A stretch of 21,557 nt of DNA, taken from positions 1 through 21,557 of the forward strand of contig JALTUB010000085.1 in assembly GCA_027047745.1 (NCBI GenBank). The letters run 5' to 3'. Each line of letters begins with the position of its first letter. The stretch's first letter is position 1. A program made the translations under genes and the position numbers. Under the pieces are notes generated by a model. The model worked only from the letters and a program-made list of their open reading frames with translations, was not told the DNA's origin and ran no database searches. This document shows, piece after piece, positions 7,283-15,205 of the stretch. Source of the DNA: Sulfurimonas sp. GTDB lineage: Bacteria > Campylobacterota > Campylobacteria > Campylobacterales > Sulfurimonadaceae.

Positions 7283-8473
7283 TTAAGTTAGTGATGTTGT
7301 TTGATAAAGTTTCATAAGTTCAAGATAAAAATCTTTTTCATCATGCTCTTCTAATAAACCTTCGAAAGAAAAAGTGTCATAGTAGAGTTTTTCTAAGTTT
7401 TTAAATCTATCTGGCAATAATTTTGATAGTAAAAATGCTGATATTTCTTTTCTCATCAAAACAGCAGGAGGTAAAAGTCCAGCTTCTAAAATCTCTAAGA
7501 TAGAATCTGCATGATATGAAATCTGATGATGTTTTCCGTGTGGACAAGTGTTGGTACTTACTAGAGTTGTACATCTGTCACAATAAACAAATTCACTAGA
7601 GATACTTATCTCTATATCTATCCCAACAACTTTATCAATGATAGACTTGTTAGAGTTTGAGTCATAAAACATACCAAGACCAGCATGGTTTCGCCCGATG
7701 GTTAGCCTATCGCATCCGTAGTTTTTTGCGACTATCGCATCTATTATTATCTCATTGTATCCTGCAAAAATATAACTATTTTCAAGTGGAACTACTACAA
7801 CTCTATTTTTAGGTAAAAAGTTATTTATAAAAAAGTCAAGCGACTCTTTTCTGATTTCATAACTAATGTTCTTTGTATCATAAGGTTTAAGCAAAAAGAT
7901 TACAAGTAAATCTGTACTATCAAGTGCTTGTCTTATCAACCTTTCATGCGCACGATGAAGAGGATTTGCTGCCATTACTATGGATGATGTATGTTTTGCA
8001 GAGATTCTATCTTTAGCTTCTTGAATCTTTTTTTTGTTTTGACTTGGAGCGTGGTTTACAATATCATACTCACCACTAATAGCAAAATCCCCTATGCGTT
8101 TAAGTGTTGATTTGACACCAGGGTGTGAGAGGTCATCTGTCCCATAAATATGCTTTATCCTCTCTTTGGGATTGATTTTAAAAATATCATCTACTTTTAA
8201 TGTAGCAAACTCTTTATCATGAAGTAAGAGTATAACTTCATCACCTTTTTGAAGTGAGGCTATTACTTTGGCATTTGTTTTTCCAGATGGTGCTAGTATA
8301 AAAGGAAATGGGAATGTTTTGTCTTTTACTAAAGATGTTTTTAAAACTTCTTCACTCTCTTTTTCTCCCATCAACTTCATGACAGGATAGAGCAGACTAT
8401 CTTTAAGCAGTTCTAAGGCAGAAGCAGCTTCTTGGTCTATAAGAAGCGTTTTACTTTTTCTTGATGATGTCAT
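7283..8473 (-). CDS. Sulfate adenylyltransferase (ATP sulfurylase)-like protein with altered active site
   Basis: The 396 residues align with bacterial/archaeal ATP sulfurylase (ATP + sulfate to APS). A PUA-like N-terminal domain includes HPGVKSTLKRIGDFAISG (117-134). Next comes the nucleotidyltransferase motif NPLHRAHE (170-177), then GRNHAG (260-265), and a zinc-site region with C298-x2-C301, C310-P-H312 and H315/H316. The residues that hold sulfate and complete catalysis in the family are changed. The Q-T-R-N stretch reads M-A-A-N (167-170), losing Gln and Arg. The downstream S-G-T-x-x-R reads H-A-D-S-I-L (321-326), losing its Arg. It may adenylylate something else or have another role. 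The ATG at 8473 lies 23 bases inside the end of the regulator gene, with only a weak ribosome site, so translation is probably coupled. Confidence 0.85.
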   Translation of the reverse strand: MTSSRKSKTLLIDQEAASALELLKDSLLYPVMKLMGEKESEEVLKTSLVKDKTFPFPFILAPSGKTNAKVIASLQKGDEVILLLHDKEFATLKVDDIFKINPKERIKHIYGTDDLSHPGVKSTLKRIGDFAISGEYDIVNHAPSQNKKKIQEAKDRISAKHTSSIVMAANPLHRAHERLIRQALDSTDLLVIFLLKPYDTKNISYEIRKESLDFFINNFLPKNRVVVVPLENSYIFAGYNEIIIDAIVAKNYGCDRLTIGRNHAGLGMFYDSNSNKSIIDKVVGIDIEISISSEFVYCDRCTTLVSTNTCPHGKHHQISYHADSILEILEAGLLPPAVLMRKEISAFLLSKLLPDRFKNLEKLYYDTFSFEGLLEEHDEKDFYLELMKLYQTTSLT

Positions 8474-9338
8474 ACTTTTTTCGTTTTTCCCATAAACTTT
8501 TACGACTGATACCTAGTTTTTTAGATAGTTCAGTATCAGGATATTTACTTTGATAGTTTAAAATAATAAACTTTACATAATCTTCTATAGGCAATATTTC
8601 GCCCTTGTCAAAGACATTGTTTCCACTTTGTATCTCTAAAACATGATGCTCAACATCTTCTATTTTATCATTACTTGTGACAATAACTTTTTTATCTTCT
8701 ATGATTTTGCAAAATGTTTTTCTTTCACCTTTTTTTAGAACTTGAAAGTCGATAATATAAATGATACAGTTTTGTGGCATCGATGCGATTTCATTCATAG
8801 CTTTGGAGTCTGTTAATGTTAAGAAGTGAATAGGAAGATTTTCATTTTTTGCATACTCAAATGCAAAAGCATCGCTATATTTTTGAAAACTTGAAGATAT
8901 AAAAAGAGGTAGTTCTACTTCTTCATCTTGTGCAGTTTGTGCAATATCTGAAAAAGAGTGTGTAATGTACTTTTCATAAGCTTCATTTCTACTTTTTAGT
9001 TTTTCAAACTCTTGATAATGGTTTATCTTTCGTATCAACTCTTCAATCATGAACGGCTTAAGTATATAGTCCTTCGCCCCAGCTGCAAGTGGTCTAGAGA
9101 CGGTGTCATTACTTATATATGAAACCATTAAGATAACAATCGACTTTTTAAATGTTTCTATAACAGGAGTAAAATCTTGACCATTTATATTGGTCGATAA
9201 AAGAACAACATCATAGCTTGAACCTTTTATCGCATCTTTAGTGGATGTACACATCTCACAGTTATGACCAAGTTCACCAAGTTTTGTAGCGATACTTTGG
9301 GCTAAATAAATCTCGTTTTCTATAATTAGTATTTTCAA
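8451..9338 (-). CDS. Atypical orphan response regulator, HP1021/Cj1608 family
   Basis: A receiver domain (about 1-115) is joined to a middle domain and a C-terminal Fis-type helix-turn-helix (about 266-295: LSKKLGISRKSLWEKRKKY). In the receiver the phospho-acceptor Asp is replaced by Ser (LLSTNI, residue 48 from the start used here); the Lys of ILKPF is kept. This matches the phosphorylation-independent HP1021 family of Helicobacter and Campylobacter, known to control oriC activity and redox/metabolic genes. Its position directly after ispDF is also the family's usual one. I place the start at the TTG 9338, giving KILIIENE as in other receivers. The TTG overlaps the ispDF TGA in a TTGA junction, with GGA 7 bases upstream. 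A TTG at 9350 would add four residues. No histidine kinase gene is nearby. Confidence 0.88.
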   Translation of the reverse strand: MKILIIENEIYLAQSIATKLGELGHNCEMCTSTKDAIKGSSYDVVLLSTNINGQDFTPVIETFKKSIVILMVSYISNDTVSRPLAAGAKDYILKPFMIEELIRKINHYQEFEKLKSRNEAYEKYITHSFSDIAQTAQDEEVELPLFISSSFQKYSDAFAFEYAKNENLPIHFLTLTDSKAMNEIASMPQNCIIYIIDFQVLKKGERKTFCKIIEDKKVIVTSNDKIEDVEHHVLEIQSGNNVFDKGEILPIEDYVKFIILNYQSKYPDTELSKKLGISRKSLWEKRKKYDIIKKK

Positions 9339-10456
9339 ATTTTCGTCCAATCAAAATATTTTAAATTTGCATTTGCAATAACTCCAACACCTTCACCTCG
9401 ACCTATAAATCCGAGTTTTTCTGTTGTTGTAGCTTTTATGTTTACTCTTGCCATATCAATGTTTAGTATCACGGCAAGTGTTTCTCTCATGAGTAGTTTG
9501 TATTTTCCTATCTTTGGTTTTTGTGCAGCTATTGTTATATCAACATTTACTATCACAAAACCAAAATGGTATATCTTTTCTACAACTCTTTTTAGTAACT
9601 CTTTTGAGTCTATTCCTTTATAAGTATCATCATTGTCTGGAAATATCATCCCAATATCACCCATCCCAGCAGCACCTAAAAGTGCGTCTATAAGTGCATG
9701 AATAGCTACATCACCATCACTATGAGCTTTAAATCCAAAGTCTGACTCTATCAAAACACCACCAAGATACATATCGCCTTTGTCATCAAAAGCGTGTACA
9801 TCAAACCCAGTTCCACTAAGTGTGTCACTTGAAGGAGGATTTAGACAAGGAAGTTTGTTTAAATCTTTTGCAAATGTAATCTTATGAGCATCTTCTTCGC
9901 CAAGTACAAAAGCTCTTGAGCCACCAAAAGCAACGATGGCACTACTCTCATCAGTAAAATCTTCATCGCTTTTTAGTGCTTGTTTTAAAACTTTAGTTCT
10001 TGAAAGTTGAGGTGTTTGTATGCGTTTGACTTTGTCTCTATCTATGGTTTCATTTTCATAAACAATAGTATCACTTACTTTTAGATAAGGAACGATACAA
10101 TCAGCACTATCTTTTTGAAGCATGATTGTATTTAAAAAATCTTCACTTATACAGGCTCTTGCAATATCGCTAACGAGTACAAATTCTGTATCTACCTCTT
10201 TTAAAGCATTGTTTAAAGATTTTTGTCTTGTATCTGAACCTTCTGCAAATATATAAGAAGCATAATTTTTCATAAAAGCAATATCGTCAGAAGATGAAGT
10301 AATTATGATATTTTTAAAAAGATGAGTAGTTTTGAAACTATTTGCAACAAATTTCCATAAAGGTTCATGATTTATCCTGAGCCACTGCTTTTTAACATCT
10401 TGGCTAAAACGGCTAGAACTACCAGCAGCGAGGAGTATAAGAGTCGTATCAGTCAA
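9335..10456 (-). CDS. ispDF: Bifunctional IspD/IspF enzyme (2-C-methyl-D-erythritol 4-phosphate cytidylyltransferase / MECDP synthase)
   Basis: One chain carries two non-consecutive steps of the MEP isoprenoid pathway. The IspD domain (about 1-205) has the nucleotide-binding LLAAGSSSRF (8-17), the KKQW lysines and the RIQTPQ segment (145-150). The IspF domain begins at SGTGFDVHAF, with metal ligands Asp219, His221 and His253, plus HSDGD (245-249) and GMGDIG. At 373 residues it matches other Campylobacterota fusions. The start is TTG at 10456, supported by AGGAG five bases upstream; no ATG fits. It is the first gene of a four-gene operon with the HP1021-type regulator, the ATP-sulfurylase-like protein and pgpA. 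A -10 box lies at 10488-10493. Confidence 0.95.
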   Translation of the reverse strand: MTDTTLILLAAGSSSRFSQDVKKQWLRINHEPLWKFVANSFKTTHLFKNIIITSSSDDIAFMKNYASYIFAEGSDTRQKSLNNALKEVDTEFVLVSDIARACISEDFLNTIMLQKDSADCIVPYLKVSDTIVYENETIDRDKVKRIQTPQLSRTKVLKQALKSDEDFTDESSAIVAFGGSRAFVLGEEDAHKITFAKDLNKLPCLNPPSSDTLSGTGFDVHAFDDKGDMYLGGVLIESDFGFKAHSDGDVAIHALIDALLGAAGMGDIGMIFPDNDDTYKGIDSKELLKRVVEKIYHFGFVIVNVDITIAAQKPKIGKYKLLMRETLAVILNIDMARVNIKATTTEKLGFIGRGEGVGVIANANLKYFDWTKI

Positions 10457-10487
10457 AGTATCTCCTAAAATTGCAAAGTGTTACGAA

Positions 10488-10493
10488 ATTATA
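10488..10493 (-). promoter_or_regulatory. Probable -10 box of the ispDF operon
   Basis: TATAAT on the minus strand, 31 bases before the TTG start. A TGTTACG word falls at about the expected transcription start. Confidence 0.55.
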
Positions 10494-10611
10494 CACTTAG
10501 AAACTTTTTCTATCTTTAATTGTAAAATGTTTTATTTGCTTGTTACATAAATAATCTTATCAATATTTACACTTTATTTTATATTAACTTTATTTGATTA
10601 TATTTCCATCA

Positions 10612-10617
10612 TATAAG
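10612..10617 (+). promoter_or_regulatory. Candidate -10 box of thiC
   Basis: TATAAG, with an overlapping alternative TATAAA at 10618-10623. A short A/T tandem (AAAAATAT twice) follows, then a strong ribosome site AGGAGAG at 10643-10649. The implied leader is only about 30 bases. Confidence 0.4.
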
Positions 10618-10652
10618 TATAAAAATATAAAAATATAAAATTAGGAGAGATT

Positions 10653-12041
10653 ATGAGATCTTCATGGTTAAAAGAACGCGAAAATGATTCTGTTCGTACA
10701 CAGATGTATTATGCAAAAAAAGGCATTATTACAGGTGAGATGGAATATGTCGCTAAGATAGAAGAGTTATCTCCAGAGCTAGTTCGTAGTGAAGTGGCAA
10801 GAGGGCGTATGATTATCCCTGCTAATGTAAATCATGCATCATTAGAACCTATGGCTATCGGCATAGCTAGTAAATGTAAGATAAATGCAAATATTGGTTC
10901 TTCTGCAATAGCTGCAGATATAGAAGATGAGGTAGAGAAGATGAAAGTTTCTCAAAAGTACAAAGCTGACACTGCAATGGACTTATCAACTGGTGGAGAT
11001 CTTGATGAGATTCGTAAAGCAGTAATCAATGCTTCTGCGATTCCTATCGGAACAGTGCCAATTTACCAAATCTTACATGATGTAAACAATAAGATAGAAG
11101 ATTTAACTATAGAAGTTATGTTAGAAGTTTTAGAGAGACAAGCAAAACAAGGTGTTTCTTATTTTACAATTCACGCAGGTTTTTTACTTGAAACTATGCC
11201 AAAAGTTGCAAAACGAAAAATGGGTATAGTTTCTCGTGGTGGCTCTTTGATGGCTGCATGGATGATGCACTATCATAGAGAAAACCCTTTTTATACTGCT
11301 TTTGATGAGATTTTAGATATTTGTGCAAAGTATGATGTAAGTCTTTCTCTTGGTGATTCTCTTCGCCCTGGTTGTTTAGCAGACGCAAGTGATGATGCAC
11401 AACTTGGAGAACTAAAGGTTCTTGGTGAACTTACACTAAAAGCTTGGGAAAAAAATGTTCAAGTCATGATAGAGGGTCCAGGGCATGTGCCTATCAACCA
11501 GATAGAGCGTAACATGAAAATCCAAAGAGAACTTTGTCATGAAGCTCCTTTTTATATTTTAGGTCCATTAGTAACTGACATCGCCGCTGGATATGACCAT
11601 ATAAGCTCTGCTATCGGTGCTGCTGTTGGTGGTTGGCATGGTGCAAGTATGTTATGTTATGTAACACCAAAAGAGCATCTTGGTCTTCCAAATGCAGATG
11701 ATGTTCGTGAGGGAATTATCGCTTATAAGATAGCTGCTCATGCTGCTGACATTGCTCGTGGTCGCAAGGGTGCTAGAGATGTTGATGATGCTATGAGTGA
11801 CGCTAGATATAGTTTTGACTGGGAAAAACAGTTTGAACTTTCACTAGATGGAGATAGAGCTAGAGAGTATCATGATGAAACTCTTCCTCAAGATGTTTTC
11901 AAAGAAGCAGAGTTCTGTTCTATGTGTGGGCCAAAGTTTTGTTCTTACAAGATAACTCAAAATATCATGGACAATCCTGAAGCGATAGAGCAAATTGCTA
12001 GAGAAGTAAAAGAGAAAGAAGAAGCTGCAGCAGTAGCGTAA
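10653..12041 (+). CDS. thiC: Phosphomethylpyrimidine synthase ThiC
   Basis: ThiC is a radical SAM enzyme that rearranges aminoimidazole ribotide to HMP phosphate, the pyrimidine half of thiamine. The 462 residues match the short bacterial form, which lacks the long N-terminal extension of the E. coli type. Recognisable segments include IPANVNHASLEPMAIG, ANIGSS, MDLSTGGDL, EGPGHVP and the C-terminal cluster motif C422-SM-C425-GPKF-C430, which binds the [4Fe-4S] cluster in the unusual C-terminal CxxCx4C form. AGGAGAG lies just before the ATG. No TPP riboswitch precedes it, so regulation must differ from the common pattern. The Fe-S carrier gene mrp follows after 92 bases. Confidence 0.97.
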   Translation: MRSSWLKERENDSVRTQMYYAKKGIITGEMEYVAKIEELSPELVRSEVARGRMIIPANVNHASLEPMAIGIASKCKINANIGSSAIAADIEDEVEKMKVSQKYKADTAMDLSTGGDLDEIRKAVINASAIPIGTVPIYQILHDVNNKIEDLTIEVMLEVLERQAKQGVSYFTIHAGFLLETMPKVAKRKMGIVSRGGSLMAAWMMHYHRENPFYTAFDEILDICAKYDVSLSLGDSLRPGCLADASDDAQLGELKVLGELTLKAWEKNVQVMIEGPGHVPINQIERNMKIQRELCHEAPFYILGPLVTDIAAGYDHISSAIGAAVGGWHGASMLCYVTPKEHLGLPNADDVREGIIAYKIAAHAADIARGRKGARDVDDAMSDARYSFDWEKQFELSLDGDRAREYHDETLPQDVFKEAEFCSMCGPKFCSYKITQNIMDNPEAIEQIAREVKEKEEAAAVA

Positions 12042-12062
12042 ACTTATAAAATCAATTTAACC

Positions 12063-12095
12063 ATCTAAATAAGACAATATTTGTCTTATTTAGAT
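12063..12095. repeat. Perfect 15-base inverted repeat between thiC and mrp
   Basis: ATCTAAATAAGACAA (12063-12077), loop TAT, then the exact reverse complement (12081-12095). It could be a thiC terminator, though no T-run follows, or an operator. Its right end touches the -10 box of mrp. Confidence 0.7.
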
Positions 12096-12100
12096 ATAAT
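12095..12100 (+). promoter_or_regulatory. Consensus -10 box of mrp
   Basis: A perfect TATAAT lies 34 bases before the mrp ATG, and its first base is the last base of the perfect dyad at 12063-12095. AAAGGAAT precedes the ATG at 12134. Confidence 0.55.
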
Positions 12101-12133
12101 CCCAAAAATATAAATATAGTAAAGGAATTTTTA

Positions 12134-13285
12134 ATGACTGAAGAAAGTGTAAAATCAGCTTTATCAAAAGTAATGTATCCAGGGTTTACTAAGGATATTG
12201 TAACTTTTGGTTTTGTAAAAGATATAGTAGTAAATGGTGATGATGTTAGCTTTACAGTAGATATTACTTCATCTGCTCCAGAAGTTTCACAACAGATAAA
12301 AGATGAAGCGACAGCAGAACTTATGAGAGAGGGAGCTGAAAATATTACTTGTAATATTAAAGCACCAGTAATGCCAAGAGAGAGTTCATCAAAGGGTAAA
12401 AATATTGCTCCACAAGTGAAAAACTTTTTAATGGTAAGTTCAGGAAAAGGTGGTGTTGGTAAATCAACTACATCAGTAAATATTGCTATCTCTTTAGCAA
12501 AACAAGGTCTTAAAGTCGGTCTTTTAGATGCTGACATCTATGGTCCAAATATCCCTCGTATGATGGGTTTAGGTGATGTAAAACCAGAAGTAAATGGAAA
12601 TAAAGTTTTACCTTTAAAAGCTTATGGCATTGAAGTTATGTCTATGGGTTCACTAATGGAAGATGGACAATCACTTATCTGGCGTGGTGCTATGATCATG
12701 AAAGCGATTGAACAATTTTTAAGAGACATCATGTGGTCTGAGTTAGATATTATGGTTATTGATATGCCTCCTGGAACTGGTGATGCACAACTTACTCTTG
12801 CACAAAGTGTTCCTGTAACTGTTGGTTTAACTGTAACTACACCTCAAGGTGTTTCTTTGGATGATTCTCGTCGTTCACTTGATATGTTTAAAAAACTTAA
12901 CATTCCTATCGCTGGGATTATTGAAAACATGAGTGGATTTATCGCACCAGATACTGGTGTTGAGTATGACATCTTTGGAAAAGGAACATCACAACCTATG
13001 GCAGATGAGTTTGATACGAAAATCATCGCTGAAGTTCCATTAGAACCAAGTATCAGAACTGGTGGTGATGAAGGGAAACCTATCGCTTTTGTAAACCCAA
13101 CTTCTGAGAGTGCAAAAAGATATGCAACAGCTGCTGCTTCTATCTGGGCTTCAGTTGAAGAGATAAATGCAAATGGTGGAGTTGATAATCAGTCAGTTCA
13201 ACCAACAACACCTCCAGGTGTAAGTGCATGTTCAACTGGTTCTGCTGCACCACAAAGTAGTGGGGGAGGATGTGGCTGTAGCTAG
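12134..13285 (+). CDS. mrp: Mrp/ApbC-family Fe-S cluster carrier ATPase lacking the CxxC motif
   Basis: This is a cytoplasmic P-loop ATPase of the Mrp/Nbp35 family that delivers Fe-S clusters. A MIP18/DUF59 domain (1-75) is followed by the deviant Walker A SSGKGGVGKS (102-111), DADIYGPNIPRMMG (132-145) and the Walker B-type segment DMPPGTGDAQL (210-220). The family's cluster-binding CPxCG reads APDTG here (271-275), so both bridging cysteines are missing. The 383-residue chain ends in a Ser/Pro/Gly-rich tail with Cys366, Cys380 and Cys382 (final GGGCGCS), which could supply ligands. Salmonella apbC mutants have thiamine-related defects, so its place after thiC makes sense. It has its own -10. 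Confidence 0.93.
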   Translation: MTEESVKSALSKVMYPGFTKDIVTFGFVKDIVVNGDDVSFTVDITSSAPEVSQQIKDEATAELMREGAENITCNIKAPVMPRESSSKGKNIAPQVKNFLMVSSGKGGVGKSTTSVNIAISLAKQGLKVGLLDADIYGPNIPRMMGLGDVKPEVNGNKVLPLKAYGIEVMSMGSLMEDGQSLIWRGAMIMKAIEQFLRDIMWSELDIMVIDMPPGTGDAQLTLAQSVPVTVGLTVTTPQGVSLDDSRRSLDMFKKLNIPIAGIIENMSGFIAPDTGVEYDIFGKGTSQPMADEFDTKIIAEVPLEPSIRTGGDEGKPIAFVNPTSESAKRYATAAASIWASVEEINANGGVDNQSVQPTTPPGVSACSTGSAAPQSSGGGCGCS

Positions 13286-13305
13286 TCACTCCTAACTACT
13301 AACAA

Positions 13306-13330
13306 GAGGCTTATCTTAAAGCCTCATTTT
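13306..13330. terminator. Intrinsic terminator between mrp and the diguanylate cyclase gene
   Basis: A 7-base perfect stem, GAGGCTT (13306-13312) with AAGCCTC (13319-13325), encloses a 6-base loop. ATTTT follows on the plus strand, 20 bases after the mrp stop. It overlaps the last codons of the convergent gene and may serve both. Confidence 0.65.
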
Positions 13331-15158
13331 CATTCATAGACTTTTCATACTCAACTATCTTATCTCTACCTGTTGTCTTTGCAACATATAAAGCAGTATC
13401 AGCATATTTTATACATTTCCAAATTGTATCTCCATCTTTAGGGAAGTTAGATACTCCTATGCTTATAGTTTTTTGTAGAGTTTCTCCATTTCCAGCATCA
13501 AAAACAAGCTCTCCAAAGCTATCATGAATAGTATTTGCAACCTTCATCATACCTTCTTCATCTGCATTGTGAAGCATAACAACAAACTCCTCTCCACCAT
13601 ATCTGATACCTAGATCAGAATCTCTTATGCAAGACCTTACAAGTTTACCAATCTCAACTATAACTTTATCTCCTACATCATGTCCATATGTGTCATTTAC
13701 CATTTTAAAGTAATCAACATCAAGCATAAAAACAGCATAAGTATCATTGTTTCTAGTCGCTTGGTTCATGATTTTATCTGCAAATTCATCTAAAAATCTT
13801 CTATTGTATAGTCCCGTCATAGGGTCTTTAAGAGAAGTTTCTCGTAGTTTATCCATAAGCATTTTACTTTCAATCACAGGTTTTGCTGCTTCAAAATAGT
13901 TTTCTATACTTGGTATTAGTTTATGAATCCTATTGAACTCATTTTCATCATCAGTTGTGATTGATAATACAAGTGAATAATCACTGTTGATACTAAAAGG
14001 GATACAGATGTATTTTAAGTCATCAGCATGACAGTGTTGGCATAAGTTTATAAAGTCAGTTGAAATAACTTCATTACTTGTTCTGTAAGCTCGGCAATAT
14101 TCTATATTGTCAGTTACATCTGAGTTACAAACAATACGATTTTTATCTGTTGTGTATAGTAGCTTTCTAAGTTTAGTAGTAGCACTTACCTCATATAGAG
14201 TAAATTCTTGGATATTGAACTTTATTTTTAAAATATCTACACTTCTGCTAAAAATAACATCTTTTGTACTATCTAACTCAATAGTCTTTTTAAATTTATA
14301 AATATCTGATAACTCATTGATAATAACTTTAGCTTCATATAAAGGGTCATCACTTTTTGTATTGTTGTTAGGAATAAAGGTTGATAAATCATCTTTTATG
14401 TGTCCAAAAGTCTCCTCTATTTTTCTAAAGAGTGGGTTTATTTGATTTACAAAATCCTTTCCATCTCCAGAAACTGTTGTTTTAAACTCATGTGAAAAAT
14501 CACCATGATATGCCTTTTTTACCCCATCTTGTAGAGTGTTGAAAAGTTCCATATATGGAGTGACATAATGGTTTAGAAGAAGAAGCATGATGATAATAAA
14601 GACTATATTTATGAGTAATATGTTTGAAATAGTAAGTATCCCTGTATCTCTCATGCCACTAATATCAAACTCCATACTAATAGCACCTAGCGTATCTCCC
14701 TCTTGTACATTATGACAAGCAAAGCAGTTTGGAGTTCCAGTGCCATTTGCTTTATATGGAATAGTAACTCTAAGTGTTACATCCCCGGCATTTTCTGTAA
14801 CTTTTTGAAATATCTTGCCTGTCTTTAAAACTTCCTTGTCTATAGCATCTTTTGGCATTTCATTTGGAAGTGCAGGTCCAAACTGTTTTATAACATATTT
14901 AGAGCGTATAATCCGTAATGATTTAATATCTTTATGGCTTGAAATTTGGTTTAAAAAGAACTCTCTTTTATCCATGATATGGTTTACCATATGAGAAGTA
15001 AGCCCATCTTTAACTATACTAGCAGTCATCTTAGCTTTTTCAACAGCATTATGAATACTATAATCACGAAATTTAAGTGAAACATTTATCATAGTCGCAA
15101 CTCCTAAAGCTAGGAGAAGAACAGTTACAAGAAGTAGTAGTTTGGATTTTGTTTGCAT
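13311..15158 (-). CDS. Membrane diguanylate cyclase with periplasmic CxxCH (heme) sensor domain
   Basis: This 615-residue inner-membrane enzyme should make cyclic di-GMP from two GTP. Membrane helices at about 7-27 and 173-198 enclose a periplasmic sensor domain with a c-type heme motif C145-FA-C148-H149, suggesting a redox or gas signal. A linker and a GAF-like cytoplasmic domain (about 290-430) follow. That domain carries Cys344, Cys355 and a second C373-QH-C376-H377. The GGDEF domain (about 440-605) has an intact active site GGEEF (521-525) and an inhibitory I-site R512-x2-D515 five residues before it. There is no EAL domain. The ATG at 15158 has AAAGGTAA upstream and starts 47 bases after glmS in the same direction. 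A TATAAA at 15185-15190 could be its own -10. Confidence 0.92.
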   Translation of the reverse strand: MQTKSKLLLLVTVLLLALGVATMINVSLKFRDYSIHNAVEKAKMTASIVKDGLTSHMVNHIMDKREFFLNQISSHKDIKSLRIIRSKYVIKQFGPALPNEMPKDAIDKEVLKTGKIFQKVTENAGDVTLRVTIPYKANGTGTPNCFACHNVQEGDTLGAISMEFDISGMRDTGILTISNILLINIVFIIIMLLLLNHYVTPYMELFNTLQDGVKKAYHGDFSHEFKTTVSGDGKDFVNQINPLFRKIEETFGHIKDDLSTFIPNNNTKSDDPLYEAKVIINELSDIYKFKKTIELDSTKDVIFSRSVDILKIKFNIQEFTLYEVSATTKLRKLLYTTDKNRIVCNSDVTDNIEYCRAYRTSNEVISTDFINLCQHCHADDLKYICIPFSINSDYSLVLSITTDDENEFNRIHKLIPSIENYFEAAKPVIESKMLMDKLRETSLKDPMTGLYNRRFLDEFADKIMNQATRNNDTYAVFMLDVDYFKMVNDTYGHDVGDKVIVEIGKLVRSCIRDSDLGIRYGGEEFVVMLHNADEEGMMKVANTIHDSFGELVFDAGNGETLQKTISIGVSNFPKDGDTIWKCIKYADTALYVAKTTGRDKIVEYEKSMNENEALR

Positions 15159-15205
15159 AAAAAGTTACCTTTTAGTTATTTGATTTTATAATAATAGCAT
15201 ATACC

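Larger units (their letters stand above)
10457..10652. other. Divergent ispDF / thiC intergenic region
   Basis: This 196-base AT-rich spacer holds promoters for both operons. I looked for a TPP riboswitch (THI element) before thiC and see neither its CTGAGA nor its downstream conserved box. TGTTACA (10541-10547) and TGTTACG (10479-10485) resemble the HP1021-family box TGTTWCW, but such short words are expected by chance here. Confidence 0.6.

Noticed and set aside
10479..10547. HP1021-type binding boxes (TGTTACG, TGTTACA) in the ispDF promoter region
   Set aside because: By rough base-frequency estimate about one such exact word is expected per kilobase of this DNA, so two loose matches are not evidence by themselves; noted only as a test site for autoregulation.
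10457..10652. TPP riboswitch before thiC
   Set aside because: No conserved THI-element boxes, and the region is almost all A/T.
12052..12537. 161-codon open frame on the minus strand
   Set aside because: It lies antisense to the start of mrp and has no ribosome site or recognisable protein; it is a reading-frame shadow.
14028..14042. Second c-type heme site in the diguanylate cyclase (C373-x2-C-H)
   Set aside because: It lies after the second membrane helix and so should be cytoplasmic, where heme c attachment does not occur; treated as a metal or Fe-S candidate instead.
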